A stretch of DNA of 49,338 nt from Vreelandella sedimenti (lineage in GTDB: Bacteria > Pseudomonadota > Gammaproteobacteria > Pseudomonadales > Halomonadaceae): positions 1 to 49,338 of the forward strand of contig NZ_JACCGK010000026.1 in NCBI RefSeq assembly GCF_013416325.1. The letters run 5' to 3'. Position 1 is the first letter of the stretch; each line of letters begins with the position of its first letter. The position numbers and the translations under genes are program-made. The notes beneath the pieces were generated by a model. It did not search any database. It was given only the letters and a program-made list of their open reading frames with translations, and was not told where the DNA came from. Positions 24,574 to 33,531 of the stretch are shown here, piece after piece.

Positions 24574-25596
24574 ATGCGCGCTACTGCTTTGCTTGTTTCG
24601 TTTGCTGTTACTTCGTTGTTACCCACCGCCTATGCAGCCGCTAATGAACCTTCTGCAAACACACTCCAGACGCTAGACCGGCAAACCAACCAGCTAAACC
24701 GCGTGCACAGCGTGGTAGTGGCCTATGACGGTGCGATTATCCACGAGCTTCACCAGGGTGGGCCGGGGGTGGCGTCGCCTACCAATATTAAATCGCTGTC
24801 CAAAACGGTGCTGGCTGCCATTACGGGTGCAGCGATTGAAGCGGGCATCATTGAATCCGCTGAGCAACCTATGGTGGCGCTGTTTGGCGAACACCTACCG
24901 CGCGGTATTGATCCGCAAGTTGGGGATATCACTGTGGCGCACCTGCTCGCCCAGCAGGCTGGGCTTGAGCGCACTTCTGGCAGCAACTATGGCGCTTGGG
25001 TGGCAAGCGCCAACTGGGTGAACGATGCGATGACGCGCCCATTTGTGGATGAGCCGGGTGGGCAGATGCTCTACTCCACCGGTACCAGCCATCTACTTTC
25101 CGCCGCGCTCACCCACGCCAGCGGGGAGACGACCCATGCCCTTGCCCAGCGCCTATTGGGTGATCCGCTTAATATCACCATTCGCCCCTGGCTACGCGAC
25201 CCACAAGGGATCTACTTTGGCGGCAATGATATGCAGCTCTCGCCGCGAGCACTGATAGAGGTGGGCGAGCTGTATCGGAATGATGGCATCGTGGTTAATG
25301 AGGCAGGAGACGAGCAGCGCGTTCTGCCGGAGGGTTGGGTGGAAGAATCATGGCAGCCGCGCGGTACATCGCGCTGGACTGGCGACGGATACGGCTTTGG
25401 TTGGTTTGTTACTCAGTTGGCAGGCGAAGACGTTTACTACGGGCGTGGCTATGGCGGTCAGGCGCTTTACGTTATTCCAGAACGTGAGATGACTGTAGTG
25501 ATCACCTCAGACCCTAACCCACCCTCGCCGGGCGGGCAGTTCCAGCAGCGGTTAAACAGGCTGGTAGAAGGTTTGTTAGCTGAAAATGATGAGTAG
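24574..25596 (+). CDS. Serine hydrolase, class C beta-lactamase family
   Basis: This 340-residue exported protein has a signal peptide (ends near AYAA, residues 19-22) and the class C/DD-peptidase catalytic set: Ser74 and Lys77 in SLSK, Tyr167 in YSTGT and a third motif GYGG in place of the usual HxG/KTG. The fold covers beta-lactamases, esterases and D-amino peptidases, and the third motif differs enough that beta-lactam hydrolysis cannot be assumed. GAAGGTG lies five bases before the ATG. It is monocistronic and convergent with yqhA. Confidence 0.88.
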   Translation: MRATALLVSFAVTSLLPTAYAAANEPSANTLQTLDRQTNQLNRVHSVVVAYDGAIIHELHQGGPGVASPTNIKSLSKTVLAAITGAAIEAGIIESAEQPMVALFGEHLPRGIDPQVGDITVAHLLAQQAGLERTSGSNYGAWVASANWVNDAMTRPFVDEPGGQMLYSTGTSHLLSAALTHASGETTHALAQRLLGDPLNITIRPWLRDPQGIYFGGNDMQLSPRALIEVGELYRNDGIVVNEAGDEQRVLPEGWVEESWQPRGTSRWTGDGYGFGWFVTQLAGEDVYYGRGYGGQALYVIPEREMTVVITSDPNPPSPGGQFQQRLNRLVEGLLAENDE

Positions 25597-25618
25597 CACA
25601 GCCTGGTCGCGAGTGCGC

Positions 25619-26179
25619 TTACTCGCCTTTGTGGCCGAGGCTCATCAGGTAGAGCGCGGCTGCCAGCGCCAGCACTGAAAGCGCTAAGTAGATGGCTTCC
25701 AGGGGCGTGGCAAAACGGATATCCACCACGGCGCGGAAAAACTCAATGATCACCGCTAGTATCACCACCCGAGCGATTTTATCTTTCAGTTGATCTAATG
25801 AGGCGACGTTAAAAGGGTGGCGCAGATTACTCTCTTCGGCTTGATCAATGCGGGAGACAAACAGTCGGTAAACACCTAAGCCGAAAATCAGCAATACGAT
25901 GGCAATCAGATAAATGTCCACCGCAATGATAATATCGGGCACTAGGCTGTCGTGAATATCCTGGGTGCCACCCAATAAGTAGTAACCCATCACGTCGGCG
26001 ACTACCTTGAAAATATCCACGGTACCGACGATAAACAGCATCAATGAACCCAATAAGCTGGGCACGACCGCCAGCATAACCAAAAAGCGCGAATTCCAAA
26101 GCGCCGTTTCAATGCGCCGCTCCCAGTGATTCTGGCTCTCTGGGGGGTTAGGCGGCGGCGTTGAAACCGGATCAGACAT
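25619..26179 (-). CDS. yqhA: YqhA/UPF0114 family membrane protein
   Basis: This 186-residue inner-membrane protein has about four hydrophobic helices. The segment WNSRFLVMLAVVPSLLGSL and the later ARVVILAVIIEFFRAV are characteristic of UPF0114. The first 20 residues are Pro-rich and unstructured. Function is unknown. It is followed in the same direction from exoD- and terB-like genes upstream, but its own start has a 31-base gap from the exoD-like stop. Confidence 0.88.
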   Translation of the reverse strand: MSDPVSTPPPNPPESQNHWERRIETALWNSRFLVMLAVVPSLLGSLMLFIVGTVDIFKVVADVMGYYLLGGTQDIHDSLVPDIIIAVDIYLIAIVLLIFGLGVYRLFVSRIDQAEESNLRHPFNVASLDQLKDKIARVVILAVIIEFFRAVVDIRFATPLEAIYLALSVLALAAALYLMSLGHKGE

Positions 26180-26210
26180 GCCGATACTCCTTTTGTTATC
26201 TCAGGTTTTG

Positions 26211-26804
26211 TTATACCAGGCTCATCGTAATGAAGGCGAAGGTGGCGCCGAACAGCGCGAAACCCAGCAGCAGCGCTATACCATCACGGGCAACCAAGCC
26301 TAACCCCAGCAGGGTTAGCGCAAGCCCCGCTCCGTTGGCCGAAAAGGGAATAAACTCCATCGGCGGCATGGCCAAGGCAATCAATAAACACATTACGGCA
26401 GTTACCCGGATACCGATGTAGCCCGTCAGCCAAGGTAACCGCACCCGCAATAGTCCATCTATCCAGCGGGCAGGCTTTTTCATCAGCTGAATGCCTTTAT
26501 CAAACTTTTGACGGGAAAGAGAGCGTTTTAGCAACCAGCGGGGCAACCAAAACGCCTCACTTCCCGCTAGTAACTGCACGGAAACCAGCAGTACCAATGC
26601 GGCCATTAAGGTCGGCATGCCGGGTATATCGCCAATGATCGGGGTGAGCGTAATCAGCCCGGCAACCAGCAGCAGCGGCCCAAACGAGCGTCGTCCAACG
26701 GCGTGAACAACATCGTCAACGCTGACCCGCGAAGCATCCTGCTCCATACGCTCAATCGAGCTAATTAGATCCATTAAATTCGAGTCTTCGTTGCGGTTAT
26801 GCAT
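26211..26804 (-). CDS. ExoD-family membrane protein
   Basis: The 197-residue sequence has the ExoD family pattern: DDVVHAVGRRSFGPLLLVAG near the N-terminus, TPIIGDIPGMPTLMA and four or more hydrophobic helices. ExoD was named for exopolysaccharide production and alkali tolerance in rhizobia; its molecular role is not known. It overlaps the end of the terB-like gene by eight bases, so they are coupled. Confidence 0.87.
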   Translation of the reverse strand: MHNRNEDSNLMDLISSIERMEQDASRVSVDDVVHAVGRRSFGPLLLVAGLITLTPIIGDIPGMPTLMAALVLLVSVQLLAGSEAFWLPRWLLKRSLSRQKFDKGIQLMKKPARWIDGLLRVRLPWLTGYIGIRVTAVMCLLIALAMPPMEFIPFSANGAGLALTLLGLGLVARDGIALLLGFALFGATFAFITMSLV

Positions 26805-27261
26805 CGGGTTTATTGCGCTCCTCTACGTGCAGCTTGGTACGGATAAAATCGCTATGGCTAACATACAGTAAGTCCGCCAAGCGGCGAATACGGTGCTCTT
26901 CAAGTGGGTCAACGCTGCCGTCGGCCCAGGCCAGTTGCCACATTTGCGCGACCAGCTCGCAACGCTGGTCGTAGTTATAGTGCTCTTTGATCAGGCTAAC
27001 AAACTGGTAATGATCGACGGCCTCATCCACTTCTGCTTGTGCCAACGTCATCAGCTCTTCCACATCGTTTGCGCTTAGCCGGTAGCGCTCGGTAAGCATA
27101 AGACGCAGCGCGGCAAGCTCTTCATCGGTGGTGTCGTAATCGGCGCGGACGATTTCACACAGCAGTGCTGCGGTTGCCAGTTCCAGCGTAAGCGTTTGAT
27201 TTTCGCGCTGCTCGGGTTGCGCCAGCGAGCGCTGGAAGAAATCACTAATGGCGTTCAGCAT
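26797..27261 (-). CDS. TerB-like family protein
   Basis: This 154-residue helical protein resembles the TerB tellurite-resistance family: acidic helices, LCEIVRADYDTTDEEL and AWADGSVDPLEEHRIRRLADL, which hold the repeated Asp/Glu-rich helical motif. No other ter gene is present, so tellurite resistance is not implied. The family may bind metal ions at the membrane. It is cytoplasmic, with no signal peptide. Confidence 0.85.
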   Translation of the reverse strand: MLNAISDFFQRSLAQPEQRENQTLTLELATAALLCEIVRADYDTTDEELAALRLMLTERYRLSANDVEELMTLAQAEVDEAVDHYQFVSLIKEHYNYDQRCELVAQMWQLAWADGSVDPLEEHRIRRLADLLYVSHSDFIRTKLHVEERNKPDA

Positions 27262-27297
27262 AGGGGGCTCCTAGGTAGCTACAGCGTCGTCCTTACC

Positions 27298-28311
27298 TCA
27301 ATCCTTCTTGGTAAGCTGCTCTCTTAACTGCTTGGGCACTTGTTTGATAATCAGGCGATCCTGGGTGGCGTCGTACTCGATGCTTGAGCCCAGCAGGTGC
27401 GAATCAAAGCTAATCGATACGCCACCCGCTCGGCCGGTAAAGCGGCGGAACTGGCTCAAGGTGCGCTTATCGGGGGGGATTTCCGGCGAGAGCCCGTAAT
27501 CAGCGTTGCGAATATGGTCGTAAAAGGCTTTCGGCTGCTGTTCGTCCACCAGTCCTGAAAGCTCTTCCAAGGTCATTGGTTCGCCACGGCGAAGCTGTTC
27601 ATTGGCGTAGTCCACCAGCGTGTCGGTTTTTTCTCGGCTCACCTCGTCGTCATAATCCTCTTTCTCGACGTAGTCGCTAAACGCTTTCAGCAGCGTGCGG
27701 GTTTCGGCCGGGGCATCGACGCCCTCTTCCATACCCAGCAATGCCACCAAGCCCTCAGCGAGTTTTTTACCACCGCGATCTTTTAGGAACGAGACATACT
27801 GTGCATTTGGTGCCTCGCTCTGCCATTGGGTAAGGTTGATGCGCGCCGCCAGGGTAAGCTGGCTGGTATTGAGCTGGGCCGCAGGGATGGCGTGGTGGTC
27901 ATCATTAATGCCAATCCCTTCGCGCTGGTGCACCAATGCCATCAGCAGTGTTTCAGTATCACCTTGGCGCTGGTGGCTGAACACTAAGTAACCACTTACT
28001 GACAACTGCTCTTGAAGCTGCTTGACGAGCCGTTCAGCCAGTTCAACAGAAAGCTCAGCAAAGCTTTTATCACCCGCCAAATAGTTGCGCAGCCACATGG
28101 CAAGCGGCCCAGCCTGTTCGCCCTCTTCGGCAAAGCGCCCCCAGCCTTTGGGCTTGGTGTTGTAGGTGTCATTGAGCGTACCCACCAGGGTCGCCATCAC
28201 TGAGTCGTCACTGGGCGCTGCCTGCTCTGATTGAGGCGCAGCGGTTAGGGTTAGGCGCTCACCGTCAAGCGTCGGATCGAGGCGGTGCACAATACTTTGC
28301 AGTAGTGGCAT
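27298..28311 (-). CDS. yejK: Nucleoid-associated protein YejK/NdpA
   Basis: The 337-residue protein is a good match to the YejK (NdpA) family of nucleoid-bound proteins of gammaproteobacteria: similar length, VFSHQRQGDTETLLMALVHQ in the first half and DYGLSPEIPPDKRTLSQFRR near the C-terminus. The molecular role is unknown. It stands alone between the yadGH pair and the terB-like gene. Confidence 0.9.
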   Translation of the reverse strand: MPLLQSIVHRLDPTLDGERLTLTAAPQSEQAAPSDDSVMATLVGTLNDTYNTKPKGWGRFAEEGEQAGPLAMWLRNYLAGDKSFAELSVELAERLVKQLQEQLSVSGYLVFSHQRQGDTETLLMALVHQREGIGINDDHHAIPAAQLNTSQLTLAARINLTQWQSEAPNAQYVSFLKDRGGKKLAEGLVALLGMEEGVDAPAETRTLLKAFSDYVEKEDYDDEVSREKTDTLVDYANEQLRRGEPMTLEELSGLVDEQQPKAFYDHIRNADYGLSPEIPPDKRTLSQFRRFTGRAGGVSISFDSHLLGSSIEYDATQDRLIIKQVPKQLREQLTKKD

Positions 28312-28346
28312 AAAGGTCTACTAGCTTCCAGAGTTTAAAAAAAGAG

Positions 28347-29108
28347 TCAGGGTTTGAGGCGGTAACCAGTTCGGAAAATCCAGCCAATGGCGACCAGGCA
28401 AGCCGCGAGAAAGAGGGCAATCATGCCCACACTCGCAGCAAGGCTTACATCGCTGATACCGTAAAAACTCCAGCGAAAGCCACTCACCAGGTACACAACG
28501 GGGTTAGCCAGCGTGATGGTTTGCCAGAACGGCGGCAGCATATCGATGGAGTAGAAGCTGCCACCCAAAAAGGTCAGCGGGGTAATCACCAGCAGCGGCA
28601 CCAGCTGCAGCCGGTCAAAGCCATCAGCCCAAATGCCGATGATAAAGCCGAGTAGGCTAAAGGTGACGGCGGTTAGCACCAGGAACGTCAGCATCCAGAA
28701 CGGATGGGCGATTTCCAGCGGTACAAACAAGCCCGAGGTAGCCAAAATAATCAGCCCCAGCAGAATCGATTTCGAGGCCGCCGCCCCCACGTAGCCGATC
28801 ACAATTTCTAAATGCGAGATAGGCGCCGACAGCAGCTCGTAAATACTGCCGGAAAATTTCGGAAAGAAGATGCCGAAAGAGGCGTTTGAAACACTCTGGG
28901 TGAGCAGCATTAGCATAATCAGCCCCGGCACAATAAAAGCGCCGTAGCTAACCCCGTTGACCTCACTGATTCGTGAGCCAATCGCGGCACCAAAGACGAC
29001 AAAGTAAAGCGACGTTGAAATGACCGGCGAAACAATACTTTGCAGTAGCGTGCGGCGCGTGCGCGCCATTTCCGCCATATAAATAGCGCGAACGGGGTGC
29101 AGGTTCAT
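28347..29108 (-). CDS. yadH: ABC-2 type transporter permease, YadH-like
   Basis: This 253-residue permease has six hydrophobic helices and the typical ABC-2 motif near GGSFYSIDMLPPFWQTI. The early segment ARTRRTLLQSIVSPVISTSL is the usual cytoplasmic N-terminal helix. It overlaps the ATPase gene by four bases (ATGA) and forms an exporter with it. The substrate of YadGH is not known. Confidence 0.92.
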   Translation of the reverse strand: MNLHPVRAIYMAEMARTRRTLLQSIVSPVISTSLYFVVFGAAIGSRISEVNGVSYGAFIVPGLIMLMLLTQSVSNASFGIFFPKFSGSIYELLSAPISHLEIVIGYVGAAASKSILLGLIILATSGLFVPLEIAHPFWMLTFLVLTAVTFSLLGFIIGIWADGFDRLQLVPLLVITPLTFLGGSFYSIDMLPPFWQTITLANPVVYLVSGFRWSFYGISDVSLAASVGMIALFLAACLVAIGWIFRTGYRLKP

Positions 29109-30040
29109 GCTCGCTCCTTAACCAAATCAACGAAAATATCTTCAAGCGAGCTTTGCCGAGTGTTCAGGTCTTTAAAGGTGACGCCCTCTCGTTCAAGCGC
29201 GGTCAACAGCTCTGAAATAGCGTGACCATCCTCTTCCTGGCTACCGTCATAGGTATAGATCAGCTCATACCCTTCAGCGGCTAGGCTTAGCTCAAAGCGC
29301 TGCAGGTGTGCAGGTATCTCTGTCAGCGGGCTGTGCAGGTTCAGGGTTAGCTGTTTGCTGCCCAGTTTGCTCATTAACGCCGCTTTTTCTTCCACCAGCA
29401 CCAGCTCACCGCGATTGATAACGCCGATGCGGTCGGCCATCTCTTCGGCTTCTTCGATATAATGAGTGGTTAAAATAATCGTCACGCCGTTATCGCGTAG
29501 CTGGCGCACTACTTCCCACATATCCCGGCGCAGCTCAACGTCGACCCCTGCGGTGGGCTCATCCAAAAACAGTATGCGCGGCTCGTGGGAGAGCGCTTTG
29601 GCGATTAGCACACGGCGCTTCATGCCACCCGAGAGTGTCATCAAGCGGTTGTTGCGCTTATCCCAAAGCGCCAGCGACTTAAGCACTTTTTCGATATGCG
29701 CAGGATTGGGCGCTTTGCCAAACAGACCACGACTGAAACTGACGGTGTTCCAGACGGTTTCAAACGCTTCGTTGGTCAGCTCTTGGGGCACTAACCCAAT
29801 GCGCTCGCGGGCTTGGCGGTAGTGGGTAATATTATCGAACCCGTCTACCAACACATGACCAGCGGTGGGGTTAACCAAACCGCAGACCACACTAATCAAC
29901 GTGGTCTTACCTGCGCCATTGGGGCCAAGCAGGGCAAATATCTCGCCACGGTGGATAGTTAAATCGATATGGGTTAACGCCTGAAAGCCACCCTCGTAGG
30001 TTTTATTCAGGCCGTTAATAGTAATAATCGGGTCGTTCAA
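29105..30040 (-). CDS. yadG: ABC-2 type transporter ATPase, YadG-like
   Basis: The 311-residue ATPase has Walker A GPNGAGKT at residues 39-46, signature LSGGMKRR at 136-143 and Walker B ILFLDE at 156-161. GMKRR rather than GQQQR is usual for this exporter group. Residues after about 220 form a C-terminal extension. GGAG precedes the ATG. It is the first gene of the two-gene operon. Confidence 0.94.
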   Translation of the reverse strand: MNDPIITINGLNKTYEGGFQALTHIDLTIHRGEIFALLGPNGAGKTTLISVVCGLVNPTAGHVLVDGFDNITHYRQARERIGLVPQELTNEAFETVWNTVSFSRGLFGKAPNPAHIEKVLKSLALWDKRNNRLMTLSGGMKRRVLIAKALSHEPRILFLDEPTAGVDVELRRDMWEVVRQLRDNGVTIILTTHYIEEAEEMADRIGVINRGELVLVEEKAALMSKLGSKQLTLNLHSPLTEIPAHLQRFELSLAAEGYELIYTYDGSQEEDGHAISELLTALEREGVTFKDLNTRQSSLEDIFVDLVKERA

Positions 30041-30123
30041 GGCGTACTCCTCACGTTGCGGTCGAATGACCGCAACGCTTGACGGCCTTTTAGGCGCAAT
30101 TAAGAGCGTTTGGTTAGGAAAAG

Positions 30124-30402
30124 TTAAGTGCGTTCGGTAATTTCCAGCAGGTGGTAACCAAACTGGGTTTTCACCGGGCCGTGTACTTGGCCTACTTCGT
30201 CGTTGAAGACAACCTTATCGAACTCGGGCACCATCTGGCCGGGACCAAAACTACCGAGATCGCCACCTTGACGACTAGAGGGGCAGCTGGAGTGCTCTTT
30301 AGCTACTTCGGCAAAGTCGCGGCCATTTTGAATTTCTTCTTTGAGTGCTAGGCACTGCTCTTCACTGCTGACCAAAATGTGGCGGGCGCTGGCGCGTGTC
30401 AT
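30124..30402 (-). CDS. ppiC: Parvulin-type peptidyl-prolyl cis-trans isomerase
   Basis: This 92-residue single-domain parvulin speeds rotation of peptidyl-prolyl bonds. ARHILVSSEEQC, FAEVAKEHSSCPS, GGDLGSFGPGQMVPEFDKVV and GYHLLEITERT are the full family pattern. There is no signal peptide, so it is the cytoplasmic type, like E. coli PpiC. It lies upstream of yadG on the same strand. Confidence 0.96.
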   Translation of the reverse strand: MTRASARHILVSSEEQCLALKEEIQNGRDFAEVAKEHSSCPSSRQGGDLGSFGPGQMVPEFDKVVFNDEVGQVHGPVKTQFGYHLLEITERT

Positions 30403-30451
30403 AGGTTACTCCTAACTAATGATGTTCTGAGGGGTCATTCGGGGCGGTAGT

Positions 30452-31597
30452 TTACCACGGCTTACCCAGGGCTCCGCTATAGCGCAACGCTTCGCCCACA
30501 CGGGCCAAGGCGCGTTCGTGATCGCTTACCGCCTCTGGCCCGCGGGTACAGGTGACAATTACCCAGGGCCCTTGTGTTGCAGTATCCGCGTTAGTGCGCT
30601 CGGCTATACCGGCATCGCAGCTACGCCGCTGCTGAGTGCCGGTTTTATGGGCGAAGCTTATGCCGCTTCCCATACCTGCCTTAAGGCGCTGTTTGCCGGA
30701 ACGGGTTCGCTGCATAAGCGCCAACAACGTTTGCCGCTGTTCGTCATCTAAATCATCCATGGCACTTCCTTGTTGAACAGGGTGCAGGCTGGCGAGCAGG
30801 TCGCCAAAGGCGCTTAGGGTGCCCACGTTTTCACCGGTGGCTTCGTAAGCATCAAATGCATGGCCGTAATCAGGTTGGGTGAAGGACGCCGTACTAACGC
30901 CTAGGACGCGGGCTAACGCCTGCCCACGCTGGCTCACCGAGTGCTGACGCAGGGCGATAAAATCCATCCCGCCAAGCTCCCGCGCGTCAGGGTGGAGTTC
31001 ACCGTAAACGCCTTGGCGTACGCCGACCAGTTTAGAGATAGGGCCTATCTCACCGGAGTTACCACCGCTTGCGGCGATCATCGTATGGGCGCGTGCGTTA
31101 ACTGCCGCCAGCCCCACGCGGCCAATCAGCATATCGGTGGCGGTGTTATCGCTGACGGTAATCATCTGCTCCATCAAGTAACGGATAGAGATAAGCGTGC
31201 CGGGGTCGTGCCAATTGGTGGGGCCCGCGCCATCGACAAAGTCACTACGCGCAAGCGTTAATCGCTCATCCAACGTCAACGTACCCGTCTGGCGCTCTGC
31301 AAGCACCTGCGCTGCCACCGGTATTTTAATCAGCGAGGCTAAATACCAAGGATCATCGGCGCGCCATGAAAATGCTTCACCACTGGCGAGGTTTCGTACA
31401 TAAACGCCCAGTTGCCCCTCAAAGACGTCTTCGATAGCCTTCAAGCGCGCGGTTAAATCGCCCTGCCAGGTGCTCTTTTTATCTACCTCATAGTACCAAT
31501 GCGCATCGTACCAATTTGTATCATACTCATTGGCATGAGCAGGGAGCGCCATCATCAGCGCTACTGCCACCAGCCCACGTTGTATCCAGTGTCGCAA
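30452..31597 (-). CDS. Class A beta-lactamase-fold serine hydrolase
   Basis: This 381-residue exported protein has a signal peptide (ends near PAHA, residues 19-22) and the class A set: Ser88-Lys91 in SLIKIPV, SDNTATD and HKTGT. At 381 residues it is longer than normal class A enzymes (about 290), mainly because of an N-terminal extension and a gap with no clear Glu166 loop. It belongs to the broad beta-lactamase2 group, where many members are not beta-lactamases. It is followed by an acyltransferase-like membrane protein gene upstream. Confidence 0.86.
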   Translation of the reverse strand: MRHWIQRGLVAVALMMALPAHANEYDTNWYDAHWYYEVDKKSTWQGDLTARLKAIEDVFEGQLGVYVRNLASGEAFSWRADDPWYLASLIKIPVAAQVLAERQTGTLTLDERLTLARSDFVDGAGPTNWHDPGTLISIRYLMEQMITVSDNTATDMLIGRVGLAAVNARAHTMIAASGGNSGEIGPISKLVGVRQGVYGELHPDARELGGMDFIALRQHSVSQRGQALARVLGVSTASFTQPDYGHAFDAYEATGENVGTLSAFGDLLASLHPVQQGSAMDDLDDEQRQTLLALMQRTRSGKQRLKAGMGSGISFAHKTGTQQRRSCDAGIAERTNADTATQGPWVIVTCTRGPEAVSDHERALARVGEALRYSGALGKPW

Positions 31598-31626
31598 ATC
31601 GTAACTCCAGCAGTTATTAATCGCTT

Positions 31627-32751
31627 TTAGCGGTGGTTAGCCATCCAACGGGTCAACCAAATCCACGCTGCGGCGCCAAGTATCAACAGACCGCCTACGC
31701 CAAGCGCCTGTGGATAGGTGTACATTCCCTCGCCTTCCCACAAAAAGCGCAGCACTAAAAAGATCATCACAATATGGAAAATAAACGCTTTAAGGGCATC
31801 TGAACCGACCATCGTCAGCGGCAAAAGTGCCTTGGCGGCTTTGGCGCCCCCGGCTAAAGCTAGGGCTAACAGCACCAGTGCACCGCCCAAGCTAAACAGC
31901 ATAAACTCAAGCCCTGGCGGGTGTTTGCCGACATTGTTGGCCACCGCCAGCATCGCCGCATGTACATCGCCACTGATAAATGCCAGCGCATAAAACCCCG
32001 CCACCATCAGCGCACCCAGGCCCAACAGAGCGAGCACTAAGCGGCGCCGTTTGGCGGAGTCGAAGTAGCAGCGCAGCAACGCTTCACCGATAAGCAGCCC
32101 GACTAGAATCATCGGCGCACGGCTAATTTGCCCCCAGGTATAGTGGTCTTCATGATCTACCAGCAGCGCCTTCAGAATATCGTTGCCGCCAAACGTAAGG
32201 CTTTGCAGCCAAATAGTCAGGGCGGTTAATCCGCCAATGGTGGCGAGTCGACTCCAAAGCGGCGCCCGCGCCCAGAGCGGCAGAATCAGCGGCACCCAAA
32301 GCAGCGCGATGGCGTAGAAGCCTAAGATTTCTACCCAAATGGCAAATCGGCCATAGAGCAACGCATCGACGATCTCGCTGGGCGAGTAGAACGGCAGCAT
32401 TTCTATGACAAGGAGCGCTTTGTACCAGAACCATACTTCTACAGCGCGCAGCCACAGCTTTAACCGGCGCTTAGGCCAGTCATCGCTTTGAGTGTGGGAA
32501 AGAAACGCCACCGCCAGGGCAATGCCAAACACCACAATAAACAGCGAAGAGGAGAATTTAGTCAGAAAATGAACCGGCACCATCCCCCAATCAGGTACAT
32601 TGCGAATGCCGACTAACCCACTGACTGAGTGGCTAATAATCATCAAACCGATGGCTATACCACGGGCCAGGTCAATCGCCGCTATGCGGCCCTCGGCCTT
32701 GGGCAATTGAGGCTTGTCTGTCCATTTTAGGGGTGACCAGTTCAGGGGCAT
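31627..32751 (-). CDS. Multi-pass acyltransferase-like membrane protein (HGSNAT/OpgC type)
   Basis: This 374-residue inner-membrane protein has about ten hydrophobic helices. The first is preceded by RIAAIDLARGIAIGLMIISH, a motif shared by the HGSNAT/DUF1624 and OpgC-like acyltransferases that modify periplasmic glycans. The His near residue 41 in the first helix is in the place of the family's catalytic residue. Acyl group and acceptor are unknown. The next gene downstream is the class A-fold hydrolase, 29 bases away. Confidence 0.78.
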   Translation of the reverse strand: MPLNWSPLKWTDKPQLPKAEGRIAAIDLARGIAIGLMIISHSVSGLVGIRNVPDWGMVPVHFLTKFSSSLFIVVFGIALAVAFLSHTQSDDWPKRRLKLWLRAVEVWFWYKALLVIEMLPFYSPSEIVDALLYGRFAIWVEILGFYAIALLWVPLILPLWARAPLWSRLATIGGLTALTIWLQSLTFGGNDILKALLVDHEDHYTWGQISRAPMILVGLLIGEALLRCYFDSAKRRRLVLALLGLGALMVAGFYALAFISGDVHAAMLAVANNVGKHPPGLEFMLFSLGGALVLLALALAGGAKAAKALLPLTMVGSDALKAFIFHIVMIFLVLRFLWEGEGMYTYPQALGVGGLLILGAAAWIWLTRWMANHR

Positions 32752-32865
32752 CGAGACATCCTTGTGGGTAGCGTTCTCAAATTGTTAAGCGCGCCGATGC
32801 TTAACACCTTAGCGCGAAATTATATCGTGCTCCTTGGTTGATACTGTTAACGGCCACACACAAAG

Positions 32866-32888
32866 ATGCCCCGCAATTGGCGGGGCAT
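32866..32888 (-). terminator. Hairpin after the acidic protein gene
   Basis: A 9-bp stem ATGCCCCGC / GCGGGGCAT with a 5-base loop follows the stop of the Glu-rich gene by about 50 bases. On the minus strand it is followed by CTTTG, so it is a terminator with a short T run. Confidence 0.65.
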
Positions 32889-32938
32889 CCGTCGGCTCAT
32901 CCTTGAGCCCGAGAAAAGTTATTCCTTAAAGATTGCAA

Positions 32939-33238
32939 TTACCAGCCGGAATCATCCTCCTCTTCATCGGTGGTGGGTACTTCTTGCTCCTCTTCCTCTT
33001 CTTCGTAAGTGAATTCTTCCTCTTCCTCTTCGTACTCAGTGCCTACATCCGAACCTTTATCTTGCTCAGTGTCGTAGCTGTTGTAGTTACCTTGATCATC
33101 CTGCGTCGTTTCTTCTTGCGGGGTCGGTTCTTCGTACTCGTCACTGCTGTCCACTTGAGCAAACGCAAGTGGGCTGGCCAACAGGCCAAATGATACACCT
33201 AGGATGCCAAGTTTCTTGAGAGATTCCGTCTTCATCAT
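32939..33238 (-). CDS. Secreted Glu-rich acidic protein
   Basis: The ATG at 33238 gives 99 residues with AGGAG upstream; the next ATG at 33235 is equally possible. The longer frame to 33394 has no support. Residues 1-27 are a signal peptide (FGLLASPLAFAQ). The mature part is nearly all Glu, Asp, Thr, Tyr and Gln, with runs such as EEEEEE and YEEEEEE, and ends in DDSGW. I recognise no fold. Its net charge is extremely negative, so it may bind cations in the periplasm or act as a disordered acidic linker; this is inference. Confidence 0.75.
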   Translation of the reverse strand: MMKTESLKKLGILGVSFGLLASPLAFAQVDSSDEYEEPTPQEETTQDDQGNYNSYDTEQDKGSDVGTEYEEEEEEFTYEEEEEEQEVPTTDEEEDDSGW

Positions 33239-33495
33239 GATACTGCTCCTATAAATGGCTTTACTGCTTAAATTAAACATCCGTGCGAGCATTGCACGTC
33301 GGTTTAAAGGGTAAGAACGCCAGGTCGTCCTACCTGCTACGCTCTTAACCTGTCCATTGCAGCCACCGTGCCACCTTGCGCCAGCAGTAAGCAAAAAGCA
33401 TTGTTAAACAACTGCTTATATGTTTTAAACGACCAACAAACCATTGATTTTATTAACAAAAACTAGCCTTATACTGTTTAAAATAGGCACATGAT

Positions 33496-33519
33496 CCCCG
33501 ATTAATCAGGCCATCGGGG
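33496..33519 (-). terminator. Hairpin after the sugar-porter gene
   Basis: A 7-bp stem CCCCGAT / ATCGGGG with a 10-base loop follows the permease stop by 12 bases on the minus strand. There is no T run, so it is a weak terminator or an mRNA-stabilising hairpin at the end of the long operon. Confidence 0.5.
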
Positions 33520-33531
33520 CAACATTGTGAC

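Noticed and set aside
31718..31993. Plus-strand frame of 91 codons inside the acyltransferase-like gene
   Set aside because: Antisense shadow of a GC-rich membrane protein gene; no RBS or known motif.
32933..33193. Plus-strand frame with long hydrophobic runs opposite the acidic gene
   Set aside because: Phe/Leu runs are simply the antisense reading of Glu codons; no ribosome binding site, and the minus-strand frame has a signal peptide and AGGAG.
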